Source: Nereocystis luetkeana
Lineage: Eukaryota > Sar > Phaeophyceae > Laminariales > Laminariaceae
Length of the DNA stretch: 64,000 bases
Reading direction: 5' to 3'
Assembly: GCA_031213475.1 (NCBI GenBank)
Contig: JARUPZ010000007.1
Coordinates: 7,931,586 to 7,995,585, forward strand
Shown here: one piece after another, positions 1-11,900 of the stretch
How the letters are laid out: the number at the start of each line of letters is the position of its first letter
How positions within the stretch are numbered: position 1 is the stretch's first letter
Notes under the pieces: model-generated
The model's input: only the letters and a program-made list of their open reading frames with translations
What the model was told of the DNA's origin: nothing
Databases searched by the model: none
Made by a program: the position numbers and the translations under genes

Positions 1-510
1 TTCTTTTCCTTTTTTTCTTCTCTCGTTTCGTGTGCGTGCGTGTACTCCGAGCACGGTATAGTTGTGGGCGAGCCCGGCGCCGTCGCGGGTGTCAGCGGGT
101 GCTGGCAGGTAGAGAAGAGGTTGCAAGCGGCACGGTCGCCGCTTTCGTGCCTAGGCGTCGCGTGTGCCTCGAGACACGAGGGAATGCATGAACGGGCTCT
201 GTCTGGCCTCCATTTGTGATTTTTTAGAGAGTACCTACGAGTATTTAAGGGTCGTTCGGGATTGTAAGACAACCTTCAAGCAGTGTTTATTTTTTCGACC
301 GCGCTGACGTTGAAACAGAGAGGTGCGCAGTCTGAGTACCAATATTGTCGAGCTGGCGAACGACGGCCACGGTGAGCACCGGGCTTAACGCGAGGCGGGC
401 GACGGGGCTCACTGTGGCAGAGAGTAAGGAAAGCTTTACCCGGACCGAATCGCTGGCGAGGTGGTCGCGAGAGGGGCGGCCGGCGTACGAGGCTGAGAGA
501 GAAGATCTGC

Positions 511-560
<50 letters not shown>

Positions 561-800
561 TTTTTTTTTTTACCGGTGCAAGGTGTTCCAATCAGGCAGA
601 AAAACTATTACACGAGAGGGATTGGATTTTTTTTTTCTTTCCGAAAAATTCGGTTTCATTTATTGTTTTTGCGGTGCTGCTGTGCTGCTATGGCGTGCTG
701 TGCTTCCTCTTTTTTCGTGCAAACAGCATACCAAAAAAAGAAAATAAGTAGCCTACCTGGGGTATGTACGTACGTACGGCAACCGCCAGGGAGACGAAGC
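1..800 (+). repeat. Dispersed repeat, arm A of a distant inverted pair
   Basis: This block matches the reverse complement of about 27,880-28,620 along most of its length. Shared landmarks include the GTGCGTGCGTGTAC-type start, the stretch around TCGTTCGGGATTGTAAGAC, the CACGGTGAGCACCGG stretch, and a tail around GGTGCTGCTGTGC. This arm alone carries a (TTG)n run at about 508-556. Several short frames are open here, but stops fall at different places in the two arms, so I see no coding sequence. It is probably an unclassified transposon or a duplicated untranslated segment. Confidence 0.7.
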
Positions 801-2807
801 GTATGTGGCGTCCGAGCTGTTTTCTCCTGAAGCATGGCGGCGGGACTCTTGGCATTATCAACTCGCCAGTTTGCGACTACGATCATATTTAAAAAAACTA
901 TAGTTAATCTTGGACCACTGTCCGCTTCGCATATATTATATAATAATAATTTGATGTACTTTTCCTTCCAGAGCGAGCCTAGCGGGCGGCGTAGGCCGCC
1001 CGCGGAGCGAAGCGCCTTGCATACTATATAAAATGATAAAATACTTCAGCTGTGTTCGACTGATTAAATAATTGATACCTGGTACTCAACTTGCAAGCTA
1101 CGTGATACGCCTGTTCTATACGATATATAGAAAAATACAATTGCGGCTGTATCCCTCGTTTAAAAGAATACCGGCACAACTACCGCCCGGCCCGTTGACG
1201 ATACGTGTGAGGTTGGGATAGCACATCGCTCGCATTTGTCAGTGGCGTCCTCGCGAAGGATTACTGTGATCAATTGCGGTGTCCATGCTGGTGTTGCCGT
1301 TGGTACTGTGGTCGGTCGTTGATTGCGGTGTTGAACCGAAACAAGTACGAGCATCTGCTTCGATGTGCACACACACTCGTAAAAAATAACCACAAAAAAA
1401 AACAGATCAACAGGCACTCTGTACCTGCCTCCGTTCCCCCCGCTGCCTCGGCAAGGCATGCTTCAAGGCATGCCCTTTCAGGCTTACGGCGCGTGGGGTA
1501 GGTCTTTCTGGCGCGTGCAAGGCCAGACTCACCATCGAGGAGTGATACCTTCTTGCTGCTGCGTGTGGCCGCGAAGCTTACGCGTGGCAGTAGAGGTGGG
1601 TCGTACGTGGTGCATCAGGCACGGACACCTACGATTCGCACGTCCTATTTAGGCAGCGGCGGCAGAGCAGCAACGCTCAGTCGGGATGTGTCCGTGCGCG
1701 TTGGCAGGCGCCACCACAGGCCAACCTACGGCACAGCCCAACTGCTACGGCAGGAGGCTGGATTCGACGACGAAGGAGGAGGGAGCCAGCGCGTTGACGA
1801 GAGGGGGAGAGACGGATTCAACTCACCCCGCGCGAGCATTTCTGTTTTTCAGATCAGAACCGCAAGCACGAGGAGCATTGCGTTTTAGAGACGGGGGAGA
1901 AGGCGAACCGACTGGAAGAGAGCGGCAACGAGAGCACATGCGAAAGAGCGGGCCGATTGGGCTTCGTAAGGCGATGAGGCGGCCATGAAGAACGGCAGCA
2001 GGACGGCACACGGAGACCCACGACCGGCGCGCGCACCATCACAAGAGCAGCAGTCCTCGTTCTTTTCTGATTTTTTTTCACGAGGCAGTAGAATGTACCT
2101 GTTATGCACGTCACTACTGTAGTCTTTAGTTTTGGCGAGTTGTATACCCTTCACGGGGAATAACCCCCGCAAGTACCAGGGACGTGGTGTCATAGCTGTG
2201 CTGCACCTTCTGTCAGACAGTCCACATGGCGATCGTTGATATTTGTATGGTGCTCTTTGGTGCGATTGCTCTCTTTTCACTGCATGTCCGCGAGTCGTCA
2301 CTCTGACGGCACCCCAGACAGCAGGCGTGTTCCTCTCTCTGTTCACGACTACCGTGCGTTTCATACGGTGCAGGCAGCACTCCCGACAGCAATCGCTTGA
2401 GTCAGTAGCCACAACTTGGTTAGTGGTGGGAACGGGGGGAGCTCTATGCTGTGGTTAGGCGGGTACCCGCAGTCATGATACGCGTCTTTTTCGCCTTACT
2501 TGCTCCAGCACCTATTTGTTTGAGCACGGACTTCTTGATTTGAGAGATATGACGTGAGGACAACAACAACAACAACAACAATAACACACAAAATATCCGT
2601 ATGTACCGCTGATGCTCCTGTAGTCTACACGTCTACACCATGCACTGCAGCAGCAGGCGGCAAGGGGCAACACAGCCAAGACGACCCCCCTGGTATCATG
2701 TGGCACATTCTGATGCTCCTGCCTAAGCAGCAAGAATACGTACGAGATCAAGTTGGACGTGAACAACATACACACCTACATGCTGAAATACAATAGAGCT
2801 ATCAGTC
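801..2807. other. No gene recognised
   Basis: Several frames of 60-175 codons are open on both strands, but none shows a family motif or a convincing splice context. A short CAACAA run lies near 2560-2582. The stretch is treated as intergenic. Confidence 0.5.
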
Positions 2808-3245
2808 ACTCCGGTGGGCTACGAGTGGTACCCTAGAATTGATCCCAAGAGTTGATGCTGGAGTTCGAATCCCACGTGGGTCAGTCGAACTTTTGAGTAT
2901 ATTCGCAAAAATTCGTAAACTCTGCTGAGGGCGCCTAACCCGGGGGGCCATACTAAAATAGGACCTACGGTACACACAAAAACCTATGTATTTCGCTATT
3001 AATAGTTTTACTAACACTATTTGGTCCTATTTACTATGGTCCCCCGTAATACTGGCGTGGGTATATAGGCGAAGTTTGATGCGAGGCGACGAGGGAAGAA
3101 AACGCACAAGCCTTCACGCGATAAAAAAGCCTCCCAAGGCAAGAACCGGAGTGTGGAGGAGGGAGGAAAGCCTGCTTTACGACCCCGCCGGCGGCCTGAG
3201 TTATACCAGGTATACGACTAAGAATAGGAAGGAGAGAGAAAAGAA
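2808..3245 (+). mobile_element. tRNA-derived SINE, copy 1, interrupted by a TIR element
   Basis: The head resembles a tRNA promoter, with an A-box-like part near 2820 and the B-box-like GAGTTCGAATCCC near 2872. The body matches the copy at 4139-4440: an ATTCGCAAAAAT segment, GAGGGCGCC, then GATGCGAGGCGACGAGGG, CGCGATAAAAAA and a purine-rich end GGAAGGAGAGAGA. Between GCGCC and GCGTGGGTA a separate 111-bp TIR element is inserted that the other copy lacks. No tRNA acceptor stem can be paired, so this is a SINE rather than a tRNA gene. Confidence 0.65.
2941..3051. mobile_element. TIR element family A (MITE), copy 1
   Basis: The right end reads CTATGGTCCCCCGTAATA and the left end is a diverged inverted version of it. 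The interior shares ACACAAAAACCTAT and TTTGGTCCTATT with copies at 4868, 5621, 11370 and 35675. There is no coding capacity. It sits inside a SINE, which makes it younger than that SINE. Confidence 0.75.
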
Positions 3246-3470
3246 GGGTGAGTATAGTAAACGGGATAAAAAACGTTCGAGTTCCGACAAACGACACCCG
3301 AGAGCATGAGTGATAAAAAAATACCTGGTGAAATATATTATCTGTGGGTATAAAACGGGTGAGTGTACAATGGGGGAATGTAAAATGGGTTTCTGTTCCA
3401 GGCTATTTGAAACCGTCATTTCCACTCATCGACATCTATCACATCCAATGTTGAATGTTTCTTGACATTA

Positions 3471-3563
3471 ACCTCTTTAGAACCACAGTCCCGTTTTTGG
3501 GGACAAACCACTCGAATTTTCATGTAGTTTGTCCCCGAAACGGGCCTGCGGTGCTAAAGGGGT
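3471..3563. mobile_element. Foldback element family B, copy 1
   Basis: Near-perfect inverted arms, TTAGAACCACAGTCCCG against CGGGCCTGCGGTGCTAAA, are each followed by a GGGGACAAAC segment and enclose a short AT-rich loop. The same hairpin recurs near 36,784, 37,192 and 42,438. Confidence 0.75.
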
Positions 3564-4138
3564 GAAACCGTTATTTCTACCCAACTACATCAGTACACCC
3601 TGTGTCCGTCCTCCTTCCGTTAAGAAGTGTAAGTCTGTGGTCACACACAGACTGCTGTGAGACAAAGAAAAAAAAACATAGTCGCAAATTCAATGGGAAA
3701 AGCAAGTGAAGTGACAACGTACCGGGTACGAGAACACAACACAGGCCAGACCAGAACAAATAAACGAAAACACTGAAATGGAACAGAATACAAAGGACGC
3801 GAGGAGACCAGCAGGAAGTACATTGTACCTGGTATGACTTATTAATTTTCCCATGATACATACCCGTCGACATCCACAGCACACCCAGTGTCCGTGCCGA
3901 CTATTAATAGCTTCCATGCAGAAGAACACACACACACAAATATATTATTAGGCGGTACAGCAGCAGTGCTCGTACGTACCAGCTGCAGCAACGGGCGAGC
4001 CTGTCTGCAGCCTGACCAGCAGCAGTACCAAGTCGTTCGTACGTCGTACATAGGACGTGAAAGACGCCCAAGGGTCTAAGCTAACCAACACCCCCAACCC
4101 TTGTTGCCGGTGTTATCTACCAGGTATCTAATACGAGC
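3564..4138. other. No gene recognised
   Basis: Only short frames without motifs are seen. Two TACCWGGTA motifs occur, at 3826-3834 and 4118-4126, and one CTATTAATAG palindrome near 3900. Confidence 0.5.
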
Positions 4139-4440
4139 CGGTCGCCCCGGTGGTTCAAGTGGTTAACCTCGAATTCTACTTGTTTGAGTCCTGGGTTCGA
4201 GCCCCAGGAGGGTCGGACCTTGACTTTATTTGCAAAAATAAAAAAAAGGGATTCAATTGTTGAGAGCGCCTTGCAGCGTGGGTAGCACAATTCGATGCGA
4301 GTCGACGAGGGAAGAAAAGGCTGAAATCTTCTCGCGATAAAAAAATGAAGGCACGTACCGTAGCGGGAAGGGGGGAGAAGAGCCTGCTATGTGACCCCGG
4401 ATCTGAGTTACGAGTTGGAAGGAGAGAGAGAAGATGTGCG
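4139..4440 (+). mobile_element. tRNA-derived SINE, copy 2
   Basis: The head has an A-box-like GTGGTTCAAGTGG and a good T-arm, CCTGG-GTTCGAG-CCCAGG, around 4188-4206. The body is shared with copies 1 and 3 (TTGCAAAAATAAA, GAGAGCGCC, CGACGAGGGAAGAAAAGG, CTATGTGACCCCGGATC) and ends in GGAAGGAGAGAGAGA. This copy is uninterrupted and gives the empty site for the element inside copy 1. Confidence 0.65.
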
Positions 4441-4867
4441 AAGATAATGAATGGGATGAAAAAAAAAAAAAAAAAAAAAAATCTTCACCTCCGCTGGACT
4501 GCACGGAGCAGCAAGTGTTCATAGCAGCAGCACCCACTATTAATGCCCGTAAAACGTCTGAAAAGAACGGTGGTGACGCGCGTGCCCTACGCGCACGAAC
4601 GAACACGCACCTAAATACTCGTACTGGTATTGATAATCGAAGGCGAGACTTGGTCTGGGTCTCTAGTCTCTTGTTGGTATCATTTCGTGACCGGGGCTGT
4701 TGCTGCTCTGCCGCGTGTTATATTCAGATAATGTTCCGCTGTTGGGTCTGCTGCTTGCTGCTGCTGCTGCTTGCTTTGCGCCGTGCGGGCGGGAGAACCG
4801 CTGCACCGCCGACGGAAAAAAACAACACGGCGGAACAGCAGAGTACTATTAGTACTGCTGTTGTTGT
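4441..4867. other. No gene recognised
   Basis: An A-run of about 22 bases at 4458-4481 is followed by motif-free sequence with CTG-rich patches near 4750. The long frame across it is driven by poly-Lys and low-complexity Leu and is not believed. Confidence 0.45.
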
Positions 4868-4974
4868 ATTCCGGGGAACCATATCCTATACCAGTAGTAC
4901 ACACAAAAACCTACATATTTCGCTATTTTTAACAACATTTTTTGGTCCTATTCACTATGGTCCCCCGTAATAGC
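4868..4974. mobile_element. TIR element family A (MITE), copy 2
   Basis: The right end CACTATGGTCCCCCGTAATA and interior ACACAAAAACCTACATATTTCGC match the other family A copies. The left terminal repeat is degraded (CCGGGGAACCATA). Internal orientation matches copy 1. Confidence 0.7.
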
Positions 4975-5620
4975 AACTGATGTTTACGTCCGTACGCGTG
5001 GTAGACGTAATGCTGATTGTACAAAAATAATGGGAGATTGTTCTGTTTCCCCCATCCCCAGGAGGTACGTACGAATATACCAGGTACCAGGTAATCAGAA
5101 TTAGAAGTAATCAGTTGCTCGGGCTGGTTTGAGGTCGGCTTTTTTCTGATTTTTTATTTATTTCAACTTTCCCGCTTAATTCGTACCAGGTATTTAATAC
5201 CAGGGTAGGAGGTTTTTGCCCTCAGCGATTTTCCGGACAGGCCGCGGTCACACGTGTCGTCCCTCTTCCGTATCATTGCCCATATTCAAGCCTTACCACC
5301 GCTCGCCGACTTTCATCGAATGCGTTGCTAGCTCACGCTCTCGCGCTTTCCGCCAATACAATTTTTGGGGAAGAAAAAGTCCCCACAAGTACGTCTGCAC
5401 TCGGCGAGACTCCAACCCACGAAATTTGTCTTATTAATAGAAGGCACGCGGACAACCTGCCAAGGCGGCGTCCACGTACCTAGCCACCGGGGACGTCGCC
5501 TTGGCTTGTTTTCTTCATTATTCGCTCCTTTTTTTATCGTGCAAGCTGGAGACGGTGCGAGTTTACATATCATACGAGCAGTGTTACTAGTAGTGTACCA
5601 GGTACACCTTGCCGGTGCCT
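4975..5620. other. No gene recognised
   Basis: No motif-bearing frame is seen. Two TACCAGGTA units lie side by side at 5078-5093 (TA-CCAGG-TA-CCAGG-TA), with a further one near 5183 and one near 5597. Confidence 0.5.
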
Positions 5621-5729
5621 TATTACGGTGGACCGTAGTAAATAGGACCAAATATTGTTAGTAAAATAGGGAAACATATAGGTTTTTGTGTGTACCGTAT
5701 GTTCTATTCAACATCCTATCCCGTAATAG
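5621..5729. mobile_element. TIR element family A (MITE), copy 3
   Basis: It begins TATTACGGTGGACCGTAG and ends CCCGTAATA. The interior carries ATAGGACCAAATATTGTTAG and ATAGGTTTTTGTGTG, opposite in orientation to copies 1 and 2. A TACCAGGTA motif lies just outside each end. Confidence 0.75.
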
Positions 5730-5977
5730 TATACCAGGTATGCTGCTGCAGAGACTAACAACATTAGATGATACCGTGTACGAGCAGCAAACGTGACGGA
5801 CGCTGGGTATGCTGGGTGTCGACGGGTGGAAAGAACGTTCGATGTGAACAACGCGCACAAATGACAGGTACGAGGTATATACTTCAAAGCATGCGCACTA
5901 TTAAAAAAAACAGAGATGCACAACCGGCATAGTGTTGGTTTCAAAAGCAAGAAACAGCAGGCAGTGCACAGGTCAGT

Positions 5978-6100
5978 GCGGTTGTTGTTGTTGTTGTTGT
6001 TGTTGTTCTCACATTAACTCACAATACAATGCAGTCCGTGGTCGCAGGACAGGCTCCAATAACTCTGGAGTGGAAGAAATACCTCAAGTAAAACAGAGGC
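5978..6100 (+). repeat. (TTG)n-headed dispersed module, copy 1
   Basis: A run of about nine TTG units leads directly into a conserved ~100-bp body (CACATTAACTCACAATACAATG, GGTCGCAGGACAGGCTCC, CTGGAGTGGAAGAAATACCTC). The same array-plus-body order recurs at 25,737 and, inverted, at 7,118. The microsatellite is therefore part of a dispersed unit. Confidence 0.75.
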
Positions 6101-6217
6101 AAAAACAAAGAGGACCTTTAACAATCTGGGAGAAGGGATCTTTAGGTTGGTAGGCTGTTCGGATGTTTTGGTTCCTGTTGGGATGAAGGCACGGGCGAAG
6201 ACCCAACCCAACCCCCG

Positions 6218-6246
6218 ACTCTAACCCTAACCCTAACCCTAACCCA
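6218..6246. repeat. Interstitial telomere-like repeats
   Basis: Four near-perfect CTAACC units are followed by degenerate ones (CCCAAACC, CTGACC). This is the TTAGGG-type telomere unit read on the opposite strand. With so few repeats it is an internal remnant, not a chromosome end. Confidence 0.7.
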
Positions 6247-6261
6247 AACCCTGACCCCAAA

Positions 6262-7117
6262 CCGCATCCGAAACGGGCCAAAACTGGCCATAAACGCGGC
6301 TACGCCGAGTGTGCATCGAACCAGGAAATTTCTCAGATGCGAACGACGATTCCGAAGTGCAGACCACGCTACACATTTTTCGAGTAAAAAACTTCCCGAA
6401 AGATCCCTTCTCCCAGACTGCTAAACCTACTCAAAACAAAAAACGGTATGAGTACCTGGTTATTATCCTGGTACACGACTGACTATGATACGAAAAAATC
6501 GGACCGGACTGCGGACGGACCAGTGAGAAGATTGCCGTAAAAATACTTGCTGTGCTTCGGTGTGCACCCGTCATTTCTAGGGTATTCATACATAGTCGCA
6601 GTACCTGTACGTGCAAAGCATATACCTGGTACCTGGTAATGGTACAGAGCATAAAATATTCCTGGAATATTATTAATATCTACGAAGTGGTGAAACCCAG
6701 CTCGCTGCGTGTTGCGTTGTGAATCTTTCCGCCTCTCTATCGGGTCTTTTTATTGACACCCCTCTCTCCGTACACTGCTGTACACTCTGTTTGTACATCA
6801 TATATGTATGTTACCTGAAAAAAAAGTAAGCATGTTGCGCAATTTGAGCCTCATGTACTGGCTTTGCCTGTCCCTTGTACAATCGTACATACAGCACTAT
6901 TAATAGGGAGAAACAAGAACAAGAACAAGTGTACGGTGGTATGCAGAAAAGGGCACAGGTACGCAACGACTATGACACTATTAATATTAATAATTAAATA
7001 CTCCGAGTACCTGGTATTAATTAATATTACATCACACCTGATGACTGCTGCTACAGCTGTTTCATAACTGCTGTTGGAGGATTGTGTACCCCTTCCATCT
7101 ACCGCTATGCACGAGTA
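6262..7117. other. No gene recognised
   Basis: AT-rich sequence holding only motif-free frames. It contains a tandem TACCTGGTACCTGGTA near 6624-6639, another TACCTGGTA near 7009, and a CTATTAATAG palindrome near 6896. Confidence 0.45.
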
Positions 7118-7168
7118 CTGTCCTGCGACCACGGACTGCATTGTATTGTGGCGATGAGTTAATGTGGG

Positions 7169-7205
<37 letters not shown>

Positions 7206-7214
7206 GCAACAACG

Positions 7215-7263
<49 letters not shown>

Positions 7264-7264
7264 C
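7118..7264 (-). repeat. (TTG)n-headed dispersed module, copy 2 (inverted)
   Basis: The reverse complement of the module at 5,978: TGTCCTGCGACCACGGACTG, TACAATGCAATCC-type body and TGAGTTAATGTGGGAA lead into about 30 AAC units (7171-7262) with two interruptions. The array is several times longer here than in the other copies. Long Gln, Val or Cys frames over it are artefacts of the triplet repeat. Confidence 0.75.
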
Positions 7265-7584
7265 TTTGTGAAAAAGGCATGAGCACGATGCGTTGGCTCG
7301 AAAAGAAACACCCTCAGCCGGGGGGGGGGGGGGTGCGAGGCGCGCTTGCCGCGGGGTGGGGGTGTTGGTGGGGGAGCGGTTGCGGTTGTGGGGGGGGGAA
7401 CGTTTCGTGCCGCCAATAAAAATGGCGATACGAAAGAAAAAACGGACTACGGAGCAACAACACACAACACAACACCCTGAGCAACTCGGTAGCGCTACGT
7501 ACGATCAATAATCGCAGATCGTATCATCATACGTACCGATGGATGATTTTTTATTTATTTATTTTTGCTCATCTTCTCTCTCTC

Positions 7585-7765
7585 TCTCCTTCCAACTCGT
7601 AACTCAGATCCGGGGTCACATAGCAGGCTCTTTTACCCCCTTCCCGCTACGGTACGTGCCTTCATTTTTATCGCGAGAAGATTTCAGCCTTTTCTTCCCT
7701 CGTCGACTCGCATCGAATTGTGCCTACCCACGCTGCAAGGCGCTCTCAACAATTGAATCCTTTTG
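7585..7765 (-). mobile_element. SINE, copy 3, head missing
   Basis: The reverse complement of 4240-4440: TCTCTCTCCTTCCAACTCG, CCGGGGTCACATAGCAGGC, TCGCGAGAAGATTTCAGCC, TCGACTCGCATCGAATTGTG and CAACAATTGAATCC. The tRNA-like head is absent, so the copy is truncated at its 5' end. Confidence 0.7.
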
Positions 7766-8682
7766 ATATCACCATACCTCGTACTTTGAAGTACTACCGC
7801 TCTAAACTACTGCTGTCGTATTGGCACTACAGCAGCAGTAACCAGTAACCATTAAAATACGAAGTGCAGTGGGCGGATTCTTTTTGGGGTATACCAGCGT
7901 ATTCCTGATTCCGGTATACGACGGCATTTTGGAAACACCACCGCACAGCCAGGCACAGCAAACAGTAGTAGTTGCTAATCTCCGCCCTCCCCTCGTCTAT
8001 TAGCTATTAATAGACATCACTCCGTGGCACCGGAGGGAACATACCTGGTAGCAAGGAGAGCGAGCGGTGTATTTCTGACGTATTGTAGTAACAGATACCA
8101 GGTACCTGGTATCATACAGGCTGCGAGCGGAGAACAAGAGAGCAGTCTCTGGTGGCTAGAGTGGCTGCCGCGATTGGTCCAAGGGCGGGACGCAATTCTG
8201 CTCGTGTCTCTGGCGGCATTTGGTGCGATAGCTCACACGACGGAAGCCACTGGGCCATGTCATAAACCTGTACTCGTACGACCTACAGGTACGAGTATTC
8301 TTCATTCCCAGGGGTATATTATTAATTGCTACCAGGGTACCTGGTACGATCTAATCTGTGAACGACAACAGCAGGTATACCTGGTACCGGGTACTGGTAC
8401 AAAATACGGGAACCCTCAGCAAAGTACAAGCGGACAAGCCGCTATTTAGGTAACGGCAGTCTTTGCTCACCGTCGCTGGCTGCCGCAGCCCCCACAACCT
8501 CTTCCCGTCCCGGGTCGATGTTTCATCCGTCCCACCCTTGCTCGCGGTGCACCCCATTGTCGTGAACTTTGCTCGAGCCTACGCACGTTTGCCTCAAGGA
8601 TAGGAATGTGTGTGTGCAAGTGGGAGAGATGTCATGCAATACAGCAGTGTAGTACCATGTGTGAATCGAGAAATGGAGTTTG
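7766..8682. other. No gene recognised; dense TACCWGGTA cluster
   Basis: No motif-bearing frame is seen. The stretch holds the palindrome TACCAGGTACCTGGTA at 8096-8111, TACCAGGGTACCTGGTA near 8328 and TACCTGGTACCGGGTA near 8376, plus a CTATTAATAG near 8002. It is the upstream region of the coiled-coil gene. Confidence 0.5.
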
Positions 8683-8690
8683 TATAAAAG
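8683..8690 (+). promoter_or_regulatory. Candidate TATA box of the coiled-coil gene
   Basis: TATAAAAG lies about 220 bp upstream of the chosen start codon at 8911 and in the same direction. No other core promoter element was recognised. Confidence 0.35.
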
Positions 8691-8910
8691 AAAAGGCGTT
8701 CGTGCTTGAAACGGCGAGAATTTTTTGACACGACGGCGACTACGCACTACGCGGCCCACGACGCACCGTACACGTACGCGCTTCCTCTGCATTGCGGCTC
8801 CGATCAGCCGGTCAGACAGCTCATGAGAGCCCTAGCTTCGTTCCTTCTTGTGGAAGAGCGCGACACAATTGAGAAATTGGGAAAGTCCTCACTATACGAG
8901 GGAAGCGGGA

Positions 8911-11900
8911 ATGGAGCAAAAGTCCGACGGTAGTCGAAGCAGCAGCAACACCGACGCGAGCGCGAGCGAGAAAGGGAACGCGGCCAGCAGCACCGGCAAA
9001 GCAACAGGCAACAACCAAGAAGATCACAAGAGTGGCTATGGCTCGGAAGACTTCGATGGCCAGAGTAGGGCAGGCACAAAGGATCTTGACGCCACAGAGA
9101 GCGAGGTGGGGGGTGGTTGAGAGGTCGCTTATCGTGTGCTCGGAGCAACAACGCAACACACACATACTCGGTACTCGTAGTGGTACTAGTACCTGGAATT
9201 TATTTCCTAGAGTTTTCATGAGTAACAACAGCAAGGAAGCGTATACGGCCGCAATCATATACCACTAGGCACCTGATACCAGGTATATACTTGAAGTAAG
9301 ACGAGCCAGGTGTTGTCCGCGTGACCTCAGGTACATGTTCATGTTTGATCTCGGAACCCTACAGAAGAGCTCTTTGCATGCATGTCACGGATCATCCTCG
9401 GTTACACCAGTTAGTTGTATGTATGAGTGTTTTTTTTTTTTTTTTACGAGTATCCTTTGTGGAGATCTGGGTAAAAAAGCTTTCGCCCTCTCTCGTAGGT
9501 TTTGTTGGCCCGTCATCACGGTCGCGATCATTTTTTAGTACGCGCATATATATACAGTGATACAGTCTACGAAGTATTAACAATAATATATGCGTCGGGC
9601 CGAAAATACGCGTAGAGCCGAGAGCTGCAATTATCACCGTAGTACGTCACGGGCTGCTCGCTCTCTGCTGTTGCGTTGCCTGATACTAATCTGGACGCGA
9701 GTGTAAGGACAGTTCAGTCTTGATAAGCACGTTTAAACTTTATTTATATATTCACGTCCAGAGTCGTGCCTACCCATGGTACGTACGTACATACCAGTAC
9801 CATGTATACCAGGTACCTGGTACCACCCTGCCCCTAAATATAACCATCGTTTGCTTCACTAATTAGTGTAAAACCGTTGCTTATTTATGGGGCATACGTA
9901 TTTACCAGGTATGCGTGTAAGGGTGAGGAATAGGGCTACTGTACGTAACCCTAACCCACCCCCCCGAGACAGAACTGGCGTCGTGCACGTGGCAAAAATG
10001 GCGGCAAGTTTGAGTAACACCGTCAACCCCCGACGCGTCTTGAGGCGTTAATTTGTTTTGCCCCCCGGAAACATTGGCATGCACTCCTCGGTGCATGCAC
10101 TATCAATTCGTAACATCGTTGCGTTCACTACGTAAGCACCCCGAAAACGGCCCGCTAATATACCGTCAATATACAGTACGATTCTCGGGACGACGACTAC
10201 GTCGACGACAACCAGTCTAGCGTCAACAGCCCAACTACCGAGGGAGGCTCCGTCCAGCAGGCGACGAAAGGAGGCGGCGGCGCGGACGGGGAGGCCGCCA
10301 TGGCGGCATTGGACGACCAGCAGAGCATCTCCTCCTACGCGGACGATTTCGCCGACGACGAAGAAAGCGTAACCCTCCAGGCGGCGGACACCGCCCCACC
10401 GCCCTCGAACAGCCTCGAAACTTCGTGCGACAGCAGTCGTAGTACTCGCAGCGGTGATTTTCGGGCGGAGGACCAGGACGCAACCCCGTCCCCAGACGAC
10501 TCTGTCCCTGTCGCAACGGCCACTAATGGGCCCGCCGCTGACGCCCCTGTCCCTGACGCTCCTGTCGCTGGAGCTTCGCCCGCAACGCCAAGCGATTCGA
10601 GCGAAAAAGAAGAAGGCCGTGGCGCGGCTAGAACAAGAAGCAGTGTTGATGAAAACGTCGACCAGCGGCGCCTAGATAACCTCGAAGATACACCTACTGG
10701 GGACCACAACGGCAACAACAACAACAGTGGCGACAAGGCCGTCAGCGAGTTTTCTTCACAAGCCCAGCAGCCTTCGCTGGGCGACAAAGAGGACGACGAC
10801 ATGGTCAGCGTTGGTGATGGGGGTGGTGGGGCTGTGCCACACGAGGACGACGCGACCTTTCCCCCCTCGGTGAGGGGCCGCCTTGAGGAGCGACTCCGGG
10901 CTGCCGAGGCGGAGAACGATGAGCTGAGGCTAGCGGCAGCGGGAAAGAACTCGGGGGGGAAGCCTGTGGACGGGAGCGGCGGCAAGGAGTTGGAGATGCT
11001 GAGGAGTCAAATCGAGGCAGCCAGGTTAGACAGAAATCACTCCCTACTTCCAGCCAGATACTCCCTTGGTATACTTCTTTCTTCCTTACCGTACGAGATG
11101 CTCCCTACACTCCCTACTTCCTACTAGGCCCTTCTTGGTCTTTTCTGGTTCTCATCTTCGACTTCTAGGTTTCTTCCTAAGAAGTTGTTGTTGTTAGTAT
11201 GAGGAGACCAGATGTTTTGATTCAGGTACTTGGTCGGGTAAGTATGGCTGGCACCGCCCGTCGTACCAGGTATTTCATGGTACGAGTCTGGCGTTTCATT
11301 CGCGTGTGCCTCAGAGGCCACACGTAAGACTATGACCCGCGTGTAACCGCTTGTGGACTGTAATACTACTATTACGGGGGTCCATAGTTAATAGGACCAA
11401 ATATTGTTAGTAAAAAAGGGTAAATATATAGGTTTTACTGTATACCATAGGTCCTGTTAACTATGGCCCCCCGTAATAGCTGGGGGCAGCGCACAATACT
11501 TTCATTTTTATTGTCCGTCTCTTTGACGACGCAATTCCACCGTCGATCGAGTACCATCGGAGCTGTACGAGTGTAAGTAGCTGCTTTCATGAAGATACCC
11601 ATGATAAATATATCAATATGCACGATTTTCCGACCCTGGTTTCACGCCTGAAGCAGAAGCCTGAACGTCGGAATTGCACGTCCTGGTGTACTTTAAGCTT
11701 GCCGCCCTCGCCACGTTTATATTTCGTCCTGTGTATTTTGTTTGATATGCTCGGCCCAGCGTAACTATCGTACTGTTTTCTACGTTATGTCCTTGTAGTA
11801 TGTATCGCCATTTTTGGACCTAGAGAAGAATATGTGTCCGTTGCCTTGACCCCCCCCCCCCCCCCCCCCGTCCTCCGGTCATGCATGACAAGAGTACCAA

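Noticed and set aside
345-830. 161-codon frame with poly-Leu
   Set aside because: Driven by (TTG)n. The inverted sister copy near 28 kb has stops in the equivalent frame.
4141-4215. tRNA gene with a good T-arm
   Set aside because: Only the T-arm folds. The sequence is followed by a SINE body that is dispersed in the window.
6851-7465. 204-codon Val/Cys/Gln-rich frames on both strands
   Set aside because: Produced by the AAC/TTG array and a G-run. The conserved part is a non-coding repeat body.
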